Of a stretch of 64,000 nucleotides of DNA, positions 18,750 through 27,806 are shown one piece after another. The notes under the pieces are model-generated. The model did not search any database, was not told the DNA's origin, and worked only from the letters and a program-made list of their open reading frames with translations. The translations under genes were made by a program, and so were the position numbers. Position 1 is the first letter of the stretch, and the number at the start of each line of letters is the position of its first letter. Origin of the DNA: Caproiciproducens sp. CPB-2 (GTDB lineage Bacteria > Bacillota > Clostridia > Oscillospirales > Acutalibacteraceae); the NCBI RefSeq assembly GCF_036287215.1, contig NZ_CP142860.1:2046001-2110000 (forward strand). Direction: 5' to 3'.

Positions 18750-19367
18750 TTGAGCAACCAGATCGTCCCCACAAAAGGCAATCTGCTCGCTACAAAAAAA
18801 ACCCTTGCGCTTTCGCGCACCGGCTATGATCTTCTGGATCGTAAACGCAACATCCTGATCCGTGAAATGATGGCTCTGATTGAGCGGGCCGCAAAAATTC
18901 AGAGCGTCATTGACGATACTTACGATGAAGCTTACGCCGCGCTGCAGAGAGCAAATATCACGCTGGGCATCTGCAACGAACTGTCCCGCACGGTACCGCT
19001 CGACAACAACCTGAACGTAGCCTACAGAAGCGTCATGGGGGTGGAGATTCCCATGGTTTCGATTGATACGGTGTGTGCGCCGATTCCGTTCGGGCTGAAT
19101 TCCACCAATATTATGCTGGACAATGCCTATATGAAATTCAACGAAGTAAAGCGGCTGACCGCAGAGCTGGCAGAGGTGGAAAATAGCGTTTACCGGCTGG
19201 CGGACGCGATCAAAAAGACCCAGAAGCGGGCCAACGCGCTGAAGAATATTATGATTCCCCGGTTTGAGGAAACCGTAAAGTTTATTACCGACGCGCTGGA
19301 AGAAAAGGACAGGGAAGAATTCTCCCGCCTGAAAGTGATTAAAAGACAGAAAAACAACAAGTCATAA
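18750..19367 (+). CDS. ntpD: V-type ATPase subunit D (rotor axle)
   Basis: The 205-residue coiled-coil axle that turns inside the A3B3 head. The N-terminus has the family motif VPTKGNLLATKKTLALSRTGYDLLDRKR (here split: PTKGNL, then LLDRKRNIL). The C-terminal helix ends NALKNIMIPRFEETVKFI. The start is TTG 18750, eight bases after AAGGAGGTG. It ends the operon, with a stem-loop overlapping its stop. Confidence 0.95.
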   Translation: MSNQIVPTKGNLLATKKTLALSRTGYDLLDRKRNILIREMMALIERAAKIQSVIDDTYDEAYAALQRANITLGICNELSRTVPLDNNLNVAYRSVMGVEIPMVSIDTVCAPIPFGLNSTNIMLDNAYMKFNEVKRLTAELAEVENSVYRLADAIKKTQKRANALKNIMIPRFEETVKFITDALEEKDREEFSRLKVIKRQKNNKS

Positions 19368-19394
19368 TCCCCGGCAAGCGGGGGTTATGACTTG
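19358..19394 (+). terminator. Stem-loop terminator of the V-ATPase operon
   Basis: CAAGTCATAA-TCCCC pairs with GGGG-TTATGACTTG around a short GC-rich loop. The stem spans the ntpD stop codon, and a weak T-rich tail follows. Confidence 0.7.
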
Positions 19395-19410
19395 TATTCG
19401 TATAAATACA

Positions 19411-19529
19411 TTATGTATTCATCGCTTTCTTAAATTTAGAAAAGACTTTCTCCGGATGGTTTTCAATGAGTTCTCCCGCAAACTCTTTCCCAAGGCCGGA
19501 GGATGCGCCATTGCAATCGCTATTCCCAT
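19411..19529 (-). pseudogene. Decayed short-chain dehydrogenase: start joined to C-terminal end
   Basis: On the minus strand an intact ribosome site (AGGAGG) precedes ATG 19529. The frame begins MGIAI, and after loss of one base near 19510-19515 continues GASSGLGKEFAGELIENHPE and VFSKFKKAMNT, stop at 19411. GASSGLG is the cofactor-binding TGxxxGxG motif of SDR enzymes with the leading TG damaged. Only about 38 residues remain, so the catalytic core has been deleted. This is a broken gene and not a functional peptide. Confidence 0.6.
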
Positions 19530-19540
19530 GTTTCAGCCTC

Positions 19541-19690
19541 CTATATCTTTACATTCAATTCCTGCCGCAAACCTATGCAAAAAGACTTCAAATAAGCCTT
19601 TGTTGCACTATAGACATTTAAACGGGGATTGGGTGCAAAAGATGAAACGGAACAAGTTTCCAAAATAGTGCTACCATTTTTCTTATTGCT
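19541..19690 (-). pseudogene. Fragment of short-chain dehydrogenase (catalytic YxxxK part)
   Basis: Fifty codons on the minus strand read as an SDR interior: NGSTILETCSVSSFAPNP, then RLNVYSATKAYLKSFCIGLR, and stop at 19541. YSATK is the catalytic Tyr-x3-Lys motif. A stop lies immediately upstream (19691-19693) and there is no start. It sits 5' of the other SDR fragment (19411-19529), whose ribosome site it abuts. The two pieces are therefore remains of tandem SDR genes or of a rearranged one. The stretch is AT-richer than the flanking operons. Confidence 0.6.
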
Positions 19691-19695
19691 TCAGA

Positions 19696-19738
19696 ATAAA
19701 AGCCTTGTAATGCAATTTGCATATTACAAGGCTTTTAT
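19696..19738. terminator. Stem-loop in the AT-rich gap
   Basis: ATAAAAGCCTTGTAA pairs perfectly with TTACAAGGCTTTTAT around a 13-base loop. With flanking A and T runs it could terminate in either direction. The remaining gap 19739-19864 shows no gene; a weak minus-strand promoter-like pair (TTGTCC, GATACT) lies near 19800-19830. Confidence 0.55.
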
Positions 19739-19864
19739 CTCTTTCGTTTTTGTTTTCTTTGGCCTCAAGATGAATACTCTCAAATTTCCTATAAGGACAG
19801 TATCAGAAAAGTATCCAATAATGGACAAAACCTTTTCTGGCTATTGTATCTTAATTTAGCCAAA

Positions 19865-21945
19865 TTATTCTGTAAACGCGTCGATCACAGAGTGCCAGAT
19901 CTTTTGAAATACATTGAGCATTCTCTGGAAGGGATTCATCTTCTCCTTTTCCTTTTCAAGATCCTCCGTGCTTTCCTCCTCGTCCCCGGCGCTGATTTCC
20001 TCCGTGCGCAGGATGATCTGGATGCTTTCGGGGGAGGCATTTTTCTCGGAGGTAAAAGAAACCGGCTTTGCCTCGGCGTCCAGGTTCAAAAGGTTGCTGT
20101 CGTCTTCATATTTATCCGTTTCCTTATCGATCGTGTCCTTGATGGTGTTGTTGGCCTTTTTGATGACCGAGGTCTGGGAGATGCCGTCGAGGCTCTTTCC
20201 CAACACGCCGATCATGCCGTTCAGGCTGTCGCGGCTTCCTGCGTCCAGGTTGCCGTCGCTGGCTTTCATGGTGGACTCGAACGACGACAGAAAGGCATTC
20301 GAACTGTTCAGGGCGCTGGTCAGGCGGCGCGTCAGCTCCTCGGTATCCTTCAGCGCGGAGACGGTTTCTGGCTCGTACCGGTTCATCGTGCTGTTCAGGG
20401 CCGTCGTCTGGTCGATCAGCGTTTCCCCCAGCCGCAGAAGACTCTGCGCGGAATCGCCCAGCTGGTTGGAATGCTTCAGCATCGAATCCGCGGCGTCCGT
20501 GGCGTCGTCCAGTGCATCGAAATAATCGTCCGCCAAATCGAGGTTTTGTCCGCCGTGTCAAGGTACTCGTCCGCCTGGCCGCATGCCAGTCCCATCGCGT
20601 ACACAAGGCCGTTCGTTGAGTCTGCCACCTTTTTCAGGCTTGCAAATAAAGCGGCGTTCGCCGGGTCGGTTTCACCCAGCGCCTGCTGCAGCTGCTCGAG
20701 AAGAGCGCTCAGTTCACCCAGATTTTTGCTCAAATCAGTCAGAAGCGGCTGCAGCGCGGTCAGACCGGCTCTCGCACTTTCGATATCCTTCCTCATATCA
20801 CCGAGGACCTCATTCCGATCGCTGGAAGTGTTGTCAATATTGTCGAGCACCTCCCGCAGGTCCTTCACATCGTCCTGAATTTTGCCGATGGAACTATTGA
20901 GTGAAGCGAGATAGGGCTTGGCTTCGCCGACGGTTTTCGTCAGCGCATTCAGGTCGCCATTCACATCCTTAACCATCTGCTGCGCGCTTTGCAGATGGGG
21001 AACCAGAAGTGCCGTTTGCTGCGCGACAGCGGTGAGATCCGCAAGGCTCAGGTCCGCTTTGTCGTACAGACCGTCCTTTTCGGAGCTGATCGTGCCGCGC
21101 GCCCGGTCCAGAGCGGAAAGGCCGGATTGCGTCCGCTTCAGCCCGACGGACATCGATTCGATCGTGCCGAGAATCACATTGGTGCTGTCGTGGATCGCAT
21201 CCACGGAATCCTCCATCGTATCCTTGTCTTCCTTGAGGTCCTTGATATCCTTCATCTGGTCAAGGGAGCCCGGAACCATCATGAGTACCAGTCCGTCGGT
21301 CTCAAATTTCTTCGTTCCGATCCGCATGTTAAAGGTCGTTTCCTCGCCTGGCAGCGCGGCGAACATGACAAGCTTTGATTTTCCCACCGTCTGCACCTGC
21401 GCTCCGGGCGCCTCGATGCTCAGCGTGTCTTCCATATCGATCATGGTGCCGGCCTGTAAAAGCATGTTGTTTTTGTAATAATCGCTGACATTCCGGTTCG
21501 GTACGGCTTTCACGCTGATTTCCACCATACCGGAAGCCCCGGCCAGATTTTCTGCGTCGGTCGGGACCCCGTTGAGCTTATAGGACACGTCAAAGCTCCA
21601 GGGGAGGGTTGCGCCTTCCGGCTTGAGCGCACATTCGTAGAAAAAGCTCCCCGAGCTTTCCGGCAGCTTCCAAGTGACGCCCTGTGAAGAAACGCTTGGT
21701 TCCGTCAGATTGGACATATTGGTCACTTTTTCATAAGAGCCGTAATCCGTAAATTGGCTGTTCCCGTTCAGGTCAACTCTTTTTACAACATTGACCTGCT
21801 CCACTTTTCCGTAATGGTCCAGGTTGACGTACATCGATTCGTCCGTCGTCACCGACGGCGCGGCGGCCTGCGCGGGTACCACCAGGGACGGCGCCAGGAT
21901 GACCGCGGCAAGAAAGCCTGCCAAAAATTTTTTCCATGTTCTCAT
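19865..21945 (-). pseudogene. Secreted coiled-coil protein (YhgE/Pip-like), frameshifted
   Basis: The first part (ATG 21945) has a signal peptide (FLAGFLAAVILAPSLVVPAQA), a beta-rich domain to about residue 240, and then long heptad-like helical segments. After TADK the frame shifts, and the same protein continues in the -1 frame from LADDYFDALDDATDAADS to the stop at 19865. Restoring one A in the run at 20544-20547 would give one product of about 690 residues. It overlaps the MMPL gene by 4 bp (ATGA) and so belongs to the same unit. Resemblance to YhgE/Pip and heptad-repeat proteins is by architecture only. A sequencing error in the A-run is possible. Confidence 0.65.
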
Positions 21946-24227
21946 TGTAGATCCTCCTGTTCTGATTTTGGTGGATTTGGCTCAGACGTCTCAAATGCGC
22001 CCGGTTTCTTCGGACCTGAAGACTGTCTACAGGGAAATTTCCAGCTTCCTGCGATCGTTTTCAGCTGCTTCCGAAGATTTTTCAAGGCCTCTCGCTTCGG
22101 CAGGGGCTTCCTGCTTTTCCCTTCGTGCAGCCGCTTCAGCCGGTCCGCGTGCCTTTGCCGGCTGCGCAGGATCGGTCCGTCAAATAGATACAGGATCGCG
22201 GGAAGCAGGAAAACCATCAACAGGATGCTCAGCAGCGCGCCGCGGCCGACCAGATGCCCCAGATCGCCGATCGCCGCGATGGAGGAAATGAAGTAAAAAA
22301 GATATCCCGCCCCGGAAAGGATCATGCCCGACGCCAGGATCGAAGGGGTGCATGTCGCGATCGTTTCAATGTATGCCTGCTTTCGGTCCATCCTCCCGCG
22401 AAAATCCAGATATGTGGTGGTAATCAGGATTCCGTAGTCGTCTGTAGCGCCCAGGATCAGGTTGCTGACGATCAGATAGCCCAAAAACGTTGTTGAATCT
22501 CCCGCCAGATAAGGAAAAATCATATCGAAGAATACGGTCATTTCAACCGGAATCATCAATAGGAAAGGAACGAGGGCGGATTGGAACGTGATCGCATAAA
22601 TCACACCGACCCCGGCAAGGGAAAGCAGGTCGACCACATTATAGTCGCCGTTGATCGTGGTTTTGATGTCCTGTGTGGAAGGGGTCTCGCCGATGACATG
22701 GGAATCCTCCGGATAATACTTTTTCACGACCGCCTGGATCTCATCGGAGGCATGGAACGCCAGCTCACTTTCCCCTTTGGTCCTGATATAAATCATCATA
22801 CGCGCGTAACGGTCCGTGTGCAGATCGTTTAATTCTCTTTTCGGAACCATACTGGCCGGAACGCCTTCCGGCAGCGTATTTGAAAGCGAGGTGACGCTTT
22901 TCACATATCCGAGCTTTTCCAGTTCGTCCGAAAGCTGCTTCTCCTTCACCAGGGAGGTGTTCGGGTACAGGGCCATCAGAAGATTGCTGCGCCCGAACTG
23001 TGCGTCGATCGCCTGCTCATCCGCATACATCTGCGTGCCGGGACTCGCGCCCATCGTTTCACCGCCGTAAACGAAATCGTTCATCCCCTGCGCGACAAAA
23101 GCCGGAACCGCGGCAAGCGCGATAAAGATCAGCACGCCATAGCGCGCTTTGAAAGAAATCCTGCCGAGCTTTTCAAATTTCGGCAGAAACGGGCGGTGCG
23201 CCGTTTTTTCGACCAGCTTGTAGCTGTGCAGAATCAGCGCGGGCATCAGGCAAAGGACGGTAGCCAGACTGATGACGATCCCTTTTGCCAGAACGATCCC
23301 CAGATCGAAGCCGATGGTGAATTTCATCGTCGCCAGCATCAGAAAACCCGCGATGGTACTCACACCGCTGGGGATGATGGAACTCATGGCTTCCTCCAGA
23401 GCGTCACGGATCGCCTGCTCCGGTTCTTTGCCGGCCTCTTTTCTCCGGATGAATGCGTGCAGCAGGAAAATGGAGAAGTCCATCGAGCAGGCCAGCAGCA
23501 GAACGGACGAGACGTTTGAGGTCAAAAAGGAGATCGTCCCCAGAAAAACATTCGTGCCGCTGTTGATGATGATGACGATGGCCATGATGAACAGGAACAG
23601 AACCGGCTCGAACCAAGAGGTCGTCGACAGGAACAGAACAAGGGCGATCACCGCGAAAGCGAGCGCCAGCACGCTGCCCATTTCGCTTCTCAGGCCCTCG
23701 CTGACCGTCTTATCTTGTACGGCGGGACCGACCAAATGCCCTTTTGCGCCGGTTATTTTCCTGATTTCATCGATTGACTGCGAGGTACGCTTGCTGGTGT
23801 CGCTTTCCTTAAAAATGATATCCATGACGGAATGCCTGTTTTTATAATAATCCTCGATGTCTTTACTCTCGACGAATTCGCCGGCCTGATAGACGTCCGT
23901 TTCGGAGTCGGCCCAAAGTACCCGGTCGACGCCGTCGATCGCTTCAATTTTTTCCTTATAGGCCTTGGCTTCATATAACGACACATCGTCCACCATCACG
24001 CGCGCGATCCCCGGATAGCCGAACTCCTTCTCCATCAGATTGATTCCGCTTTCCGACGGTGTGTCGGCCGGAAGGTATTCTTTTAAATCGTAATTGATTT
24101 CAACGAACAGGCTGCAAAAAAGGCTCAAAACGATAAGAATGCCGAAAATGATTTCAAGCAGTCTCCTCCGGTCGACAATAAAATTGATCACATTGCGTTT
24201 GGTGGGCAACTTTCTGCGTATTTTCAT
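21942..24227 (-). CDS. MMPL/RND-family exporter
   Basis: A 761-residue membrane transporter of the MMPL subgroup of RND pumps. It has two repeated halves, each with one helix, a large extracellular loop and about five clustered helices. Visible landmarks are EYLPADTPSESGINLMEKEF after the first helix, LLLACSMDFSIFLLHAF in half one and NLILGATDDYGILITTTYL in half two (acidic residues of the proton relay type). ATG 24227 is chosen for the AAGGAG about ten bases upstream; an upstream ATG at 24299 lacks support. A basic cytoplasmic tail of about 70 residues ends the protein. Substrate unknown, probably a lipid or drug. A TetR gene diverges from it. Confidence 0.9.
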   Translation of the reverse strand: MKIRRKLPTKRNVINFIVDRRRLLEIIFGILIVLSLFCSLFVEINYDLKEYLPADTPSESGINLMEKEFGYPGIARVMVDDVSLYEAKAYKEKIEAIDGVDRVLWADSETDVYQAGEFVESKDIEDYYKNRHSVMDIIFKESDTSKRTSQSIDEIRKITGAKGHLVGPAVQDKTVSEGLRSEMGSVLALAFAVIALVLFLSTTSWFEPVLFLFIMAIVIIINSGTNVFLGTISFLTSNVSSVLLLACSMDFSIFLLHAFIRRKEAGKEPEQAIRDALEEAMSSIIPSGVSTIAGFLMLATMKFTIGFDLGIVLAKGIVISLATVLCLMPALILHSYKLVEKTAHRPFLPKFEKLGRISFKARYGVLIFIALAAVPAFVAQGMNDFVYGGETMGASPGTQMYADEQAIDAQFGRSNLLMALYPNTSLVKEKQLSDELEKLGYVKSVTSLSNTLPEGVPASMVPKRELNDLHTDRYARMMIYIRTKGESELAFHASDEIQAVVKKYYPEDSHVIGETPSTQDIKTTINGDYNVVDLLSLAGVGVIYAITFQSALVPFLLMIPVEMTVFFDMIFPYLAGDSTTFLGYLIVSNLILGATDDYGILITTTYLDFRGRMDRKQAYIETIATCTPSILASGMILSGAGYLFYFISSIAAIGDLGHLVGRGALLSILLMVFLLPAILYLFDGPILRSRQRHADRLKRLHEGKSRKPLPKREALKNLRKQLKTIAGSWKFPCRQSSGPKKPGAFETSEPNPPKSEQEDLQ

Positions 24228-24344
24228 AGGTAGAGATCTCCTTCTATTCTTCCTTAACGCTTTCCAATGCGATTTGCCCCTTTTCATCTTCCAAGGCAAA
24301 TTTTATCTTCTTATACGCTTTAAAAGCTTTATTCAATCAAAATT

Positions 24345-24426
24345 TCAATTGATTAATTGACACGAATCTATTATAATAAGACATAGAAAAGACGGCAATG
24401 GTCAATTTATGATCAATATGATCAAT
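24345..24426. promoter_or_regulatory. Divergent control region with likely TetR operators
   Basis: A minus-strand promoter, TTGCCG (24398-24393) and TATAAT (24375-24370) with 17-base spacing, points at the MMPL gene. Just downstream of its -10 box is an inverted repeat TCAATT-N4-AATTGA (24345-24360). On the other side a 9-base unit ATGATCAAT is repeated back to back (24409-24426). Both are good operator candidates for the adjacent TetR protein. Confidence 0.45.
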
Positions 24427-24469
24427 AATAGACATTTGTATATTTTTATGTTGAGCAGAGGAGAAAATC

Positions 24470-25081
24470 ATGCAAAATGATAAAATAGAACGACATGAGC
24501 AGAAAGAAACTATGAGAAATGATAAAGTGGACCGCCGCGTGCGTAAAACAAAAAAAGAGCTCCGTCAGGGTTTGACGCAGCTTCTTGAGGAAAAGAGCAT
24601 AAAGGATATCACCGTCAGAGAATTATCCGATCTGGTAGATATTAATCGTGGAACCTTCTATCTGCATTATAAAGACGTGTTCGACATGGTGGAACAGATC
24701 GAAAAGGAGATGTTTGAAAATTTCCACAGCGTGCTGGACAGATATCCGGCAGAGTCCTTAAACGGACGGCCGTTACCGATGATTGTAGATATTTTCCGCT
24801 TTGTAAAAGAGAATGCCGATATGTGCAAAGTATTAATCAGTAGCAATGGGGATATCTTGTTCATTAACCGTCTGAAAGACTTGGTTAGGGAGCGTTGCTT
24901 CCGCGATTGGATGGAACTGTTTGGTAAATCCCAGAATTTTGAATATTATTATTCCTTTATCGTTTCCGGCTGTATTGGACTTCTGCAGAAATGGCTGGAA
25001 ACCGGACTGAAGGAATCTTCGGAGCACATGGCTTCCCTTGCTGAGCAGATGATCATGACGGGGATCGAAGTGATTCAATAA
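24470..25081 (+). CDS. TetR/AcrR family repressor
   Basis: A 203-residue regulator with an N-terminal TetR helix-turn-helix (TVRELSDLVDINRGTFYLHY) and a ligand-binding C-terminal half of the TetR_C_8 kind. It is encoded divergently from the MMPL exporter and very likely represses it in response to the exported compound. The start follows GAGGAG. A second in-frame ATG at 24512 (MRNDKVDRRV) would give a shorter N-terminus closer to family length. Confidence 0.9.
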   Translation: MQNDKIERHEQKETMRNDKVDRRVRKTKKELRQGLTQLLEEKSIKDITVRELSDLVDINRGTFYLHYKDVFDMVEQIEKEMFENFHSVLDRYPAESLNGRPLPMIVDIFRFVKENADMCKVLISSNGDILFINRLKDLVRERCFRDWMELFGKSQNFEYYYSFIVSGCIGLLQKWLETGLKESSEHMASLAEQMIMTGIEVIQ

Positions 25082-25146
25082 CTTAGTACGATTATTGCTG
25101 GTACAGCATAGGCAGACAAATTCATTTGGAGGGATATGCAGAGTTT

Positions 25147-25194
25147 ATAAAATGAAAAGGATGCATCCCGCGGGATGCATCCTTTTCATTTTAT
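25147..25194. terminator. Bidirectional terminator, perfect palindrome
   Basis: A 48-bp perfect inverted repeat with no unpaired loop bases (centre CATCCCG/CGGGATG), bordered by A/T runs on both sides. It lies between the convergent TetR and ackA genes. Confidence 0.8.
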
Positions 25195-25206
25195 TCCTTT
25201 ATTTTA

Positions 25207-26460
25207 TCAGATATCTTCAAGGTCAACGACCGTCTTGTCCTCTGTAGAAGCGTAGGTCAGCTTCTCGACAATCTCCTTGGTGTCGCGCGCAATGACAAGC
25301 TCTTCATTGGTCGGAATAACATAAACGGCGACCTTGGAATCATAAGTGGAAATTTTGCCTTCGCGCCCGGAAACCATTTTGTCGTTCAGAACCGGATCGA
25401 TCTTCACGCCGAAGAATTTCAGGCCGCGGCAGACCGCGTAACGCAGATGAGCCTGATTTTCACCGAGACCGGCTGTGAAAACGATGCAGTCAAGGCCGTT
25501 CATGGCCGCCGCATAGGAGCCGATATATTTGATAATCTGATAAGAAAGCATTTCGTGGGCAAGAATAGCTCTGGGATCCCCCTCGATTTCCGCTTTGGTA
25601 ACGTCGCGGTCGTCGCTGTGTCCGCTGATGCCGAGCAGTCCGGATTTCTTATTCAGAATTTCATCCATCTGTTCGGGGGTAAGGTTTTCTTTCTCCATAA
25701 TGAAGGTTACGACCGACGGGTCAAGCGAGCCGGAGCGGGTACCCATCATAAAACCGTCCAGCGGCGTAAGGCCCATGCTGGTATCGACAACATTGCCGCC
25801 CTTGATGGCCGCAATGGAGGAACCGTTGCCGATATGGCAGGTAACCATGTTGATGTCCTCGATCGGCTGGTGCATCAGATGCGCGCAGTGATTGCTGACA
25901 TAGCGGTGGGAGGTGCCGTGAAAGCCGTAACGGCGGATTTTATATTTTTCATAATATTCGTAAGGAATGGCAAACATGTAAGCTTTCGGGGGCATGGTGG
26001 AATGGAAGGAAGTATCAAAGACAACGCATTCCGGTATGTCTTTTCCAAAAACCTCGCGGCAGGCGAGGATTCCCTGAAGCTCGGGCCCGTTGTGCAGCGG
26101 AGCCAGCGGAATCAAGCTCTTGATTCCTTCGATCACATCTTCATTGATAAACAGGGACTTGCTGAAAATGGCGCCGCCCTGAGCAACGCGGTGACCGATT
26201 GCCGTAACCTCCGACAGGTTTTTGACGACACCGACCTCTTTATCCGTTAAAGCTGCCGTAACCAGCTTGAACGCCTCTTTATGATCGGACATGGTGACCT
26301 GCAAGTCCTTCTTGCGGCCGTCCGCAGTCTTATGGGTAAACGTTCCGCCTTCTATTCCAATACGCTCGCAGTTCCCCTTTGCAAGCATCTCTTCGGTTTC
26401 CATATCAATCAGCTGATATTTGAGCGAAGAGCTTCCTGCATTTATTACCAAAATCTTCAT
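25207..26460 (-). CDS. ackA: Acetate kinase
   Basis: Interconverts acetyl phosphate plus ADP and acetate plus ATP, the ATP-yielding step of acetate fermentation. The 417-residue product has both ASKHA signatures: the N-terminal MKILVINAGSSSLKYQLID and the internal RRYGFHGTSHRYV. The catalytic-site block MGLTPLDGFMMGTRSGSLDP is intact. The start is ATG 26460 with AGGAGG nearby; a longer frame is not supported. Phosphotransacetylase is not adjacent. The promoter overlaps that of the divergent tmcAL gene. Confidence 0.96.
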   Translation of the reverse strand: MKILVINAGSSSLKYQLIDMETEEMLAKGNCERIGIEGGTFTHKTADGRKKDLQVTMSDHKEAFKLVTAALTDKEVGVVKNLSEVTAIGHRVAQGGAIFSKSLFINEDVIEGIKSLIPLAPLHNGPELQGILACREVFGKDIPECVVFDTSFHSTMPPKAYMFAIPYEYYEKYKIRRYGFHGTSHRYVSNHCAHLMHQPIEDINMVTCHIGNGSSIAAIKGGNVVDTSMGLTPLDGFMMGTRSGSLDPSVVTFIMEKENLTPEQMDEILNKKSGLLGISGHSDDRDVTKAEIEGDPRAILAHEMLSYQIIKYIGSYAAAMNGLDCIVFTAGLGENQAHLRYAVCRGLKFFGVKIDPVLNDKMVSGREGKISTYDSKVAVYVIPTNEELVIARDTKEIVEKLTYASTEDKTVVDLEDI

Positions 26461-26504
26461 GCTTTTTCCTCCTAAAAATGCTTTCTTAGATACCCGAGCG
26501 GCTA

Positions 26505-26559
26505 TTGAATCCGCCGAGAGAATACTGTATATTATAATAATAGTACATCGAACCGTCAA
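26505..26559. promoter_or_regulatory. Overlapping divergent promoters of ackA and tmcAL
   Basis: Plus strand: TTGAAT (26505-26510) and TATATT (26528-26533), 17 bases apart, reading to tmcAL. Minus strand: TTGACG (26559-26554) and TATAAT (26536-26531), also 17 bases apart, reading to ackA. The two -10 boxes overlap by three bases, so RNA polymerase cannot occupy both at once. Confidence 0.6.
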
Positions 26560-26590
26560 ATTCAAGAAAAATCAAGGAGTTTGTCATAAA

Positions 26591-27790
26591 ATGCATGTGG
26601 CCGGAATCGTTTCTGAATACAATCCGTTCCATAACGGACATGCCGCGCTGGTTTCGGAAACCCGCAAAGCGGGGGCAACCCACGTTGCGGCGGTCATGAG
26701 CGGCAACTTCGTGCAGCGCGGCGAACCGGCGATCCTTTCCAAATGGGCGCGGACAAGGCAGGCGCTGGAAAACGGCGTCGACCTTGTCGTGGAGCTGCCG
26801 CTGCCCTGGGCGCTTGCGGGAGCGGAAAAGTTTGCTTACGGCGGCGTGGCACTGCTGGACGCGATGGGAATCGACCTGCTGAGCTTCGGCAGCGAATGCG
26901 GCCGCACAGAGGACTTATACAAAGCAGAACGGGCGCTCGGCTCCGGAGAGCTGCGGGAAAGAATCCGTTCCGAGCTGAAAAGCGGCGCAACCTTTGCAAA
27001 GGCAAGGCAAAACGCGGTCGCCGGCCTGTTCGACGAAGAAACCGCGGAACTTTTAAGCGAGCCAAACAATATTTTAGGCATAGAATACCTGAAGGCGCTG
27101 CGCAGACTGAATTCCGGCATCGAACCGTTTACAGTCAGACGCGTGGGCGCCGCGCACGACGCGCACGCCCCGGAGGGATTCATAGCCTCCGCCTCACAGA
27201 TACGGAGAATGATGCGCTCCGGAGAAGATTTTTCCCCGCTGATGCCTCCTTCCTGTGCGGAAACGGCAAGGCGGGAAATAAAAGCCGGAAACGCTCCCGC
27301 CGACCTTGCCCTCATCGAGCGGGCCGTTCTGGCAAAGCTGAGAACGATGAGCCCCGAACGGTTCGCCGCCCTTCCCGACATCAGCGAAGGGCTGGAGAAC
27401 CGGGTTTACGCCGCGGTGCGCAAAGCCGGCGGCCTGGAGGAAGCATACAGCCTGATTAAGTCCAAAAGATATACGCACGCCAGAATCCGGCGGATCATTC
27501 TTTCCGCTTTTCTGGGGCTGGATGCTTCCATGAGCGCGGGGATTCCTCCCTATCTGCGCATCCTCGGCTTTAATCAGCGCGGCACGGAAATTCTGCATTC
27601 CATGAAGGGGCGGGCAGCGCTGCCGGTCATCACCAATTCGTCGGACATATTTTCTCTTGACAAAAGCGGGAAAAATATGCTTGAATTAGAAAACAGAGCA
27701 ACGGACCTTTATGCGCTGTGTATGCCGAAAATCGCGCCCTGCGGGCTCGACAGGACAACGGGTATTATTTCTATTTCGTCTTTTGACTGA
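26591..27790 (+). CDS. tmcAL: tRNA(Met) cytidine acetate ligase
   Basis: TmcAL activates acetate with ATP and makes N4-acetylcytidine at the wobble position of elongator tRNA-Met. The 399-residue product begins MHVAGIVSEYNPFHNGH, with the nucleotidyltransferase HxGH-like motif, and then GATHVAAVMSGNFVQRGEPA, both strongly family-specific. The start at 26591 has AAGGAG at a long 12-base spacing. A longer frame from 26420 would run into the divergent promoter. It faces away from acetate kinase, whose product or substrate, acetate, is what TmcAL uses. Confidence 0.93.
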   Translation: MHVAGIVSEYNPFHNGHAALVSETRKAGATHVAAVMSGNFVQRGEPAILSKWARTRQALENGVDLVVELPLPWALAGAEKFAYGGVALLDAMGIDLLSFGSECGRTEDLYKAERALGSGELRERIRSELKSGATFAKARQNAVAGLFDEETAELLSEPNNILGIEYLKALRRLNSGIEPFTVRRVGAAHDAHAPEGFIASASQIRRMMRSGEDFSPLMPPSCAETARREIKAGNAPADLALIERAVLAKLRTMSPERFAALPDISEGLENRVYAAVRKAGGLEEAYSLIKSKRYTHARIRRIILSAFLGLDASMSAGIPPYLRILGFNQRGTEILHSMKGRAALPVITNSSDIFSLDKSGKNMLELENRATDLYALCMPKIAPCGLDRTTGIISISSFD

Positions 27791-27806
27791 AAGGATGTGT
27801 CTTCTC

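Noticed and set aside
20536..20556. Programmed -1 frameshifting in the coiled-coil gene
   Set aside because: The sequence around the A-run does not form an in-frame X-XXY-YYZ heptamer, and no strong downstream structure is evident.
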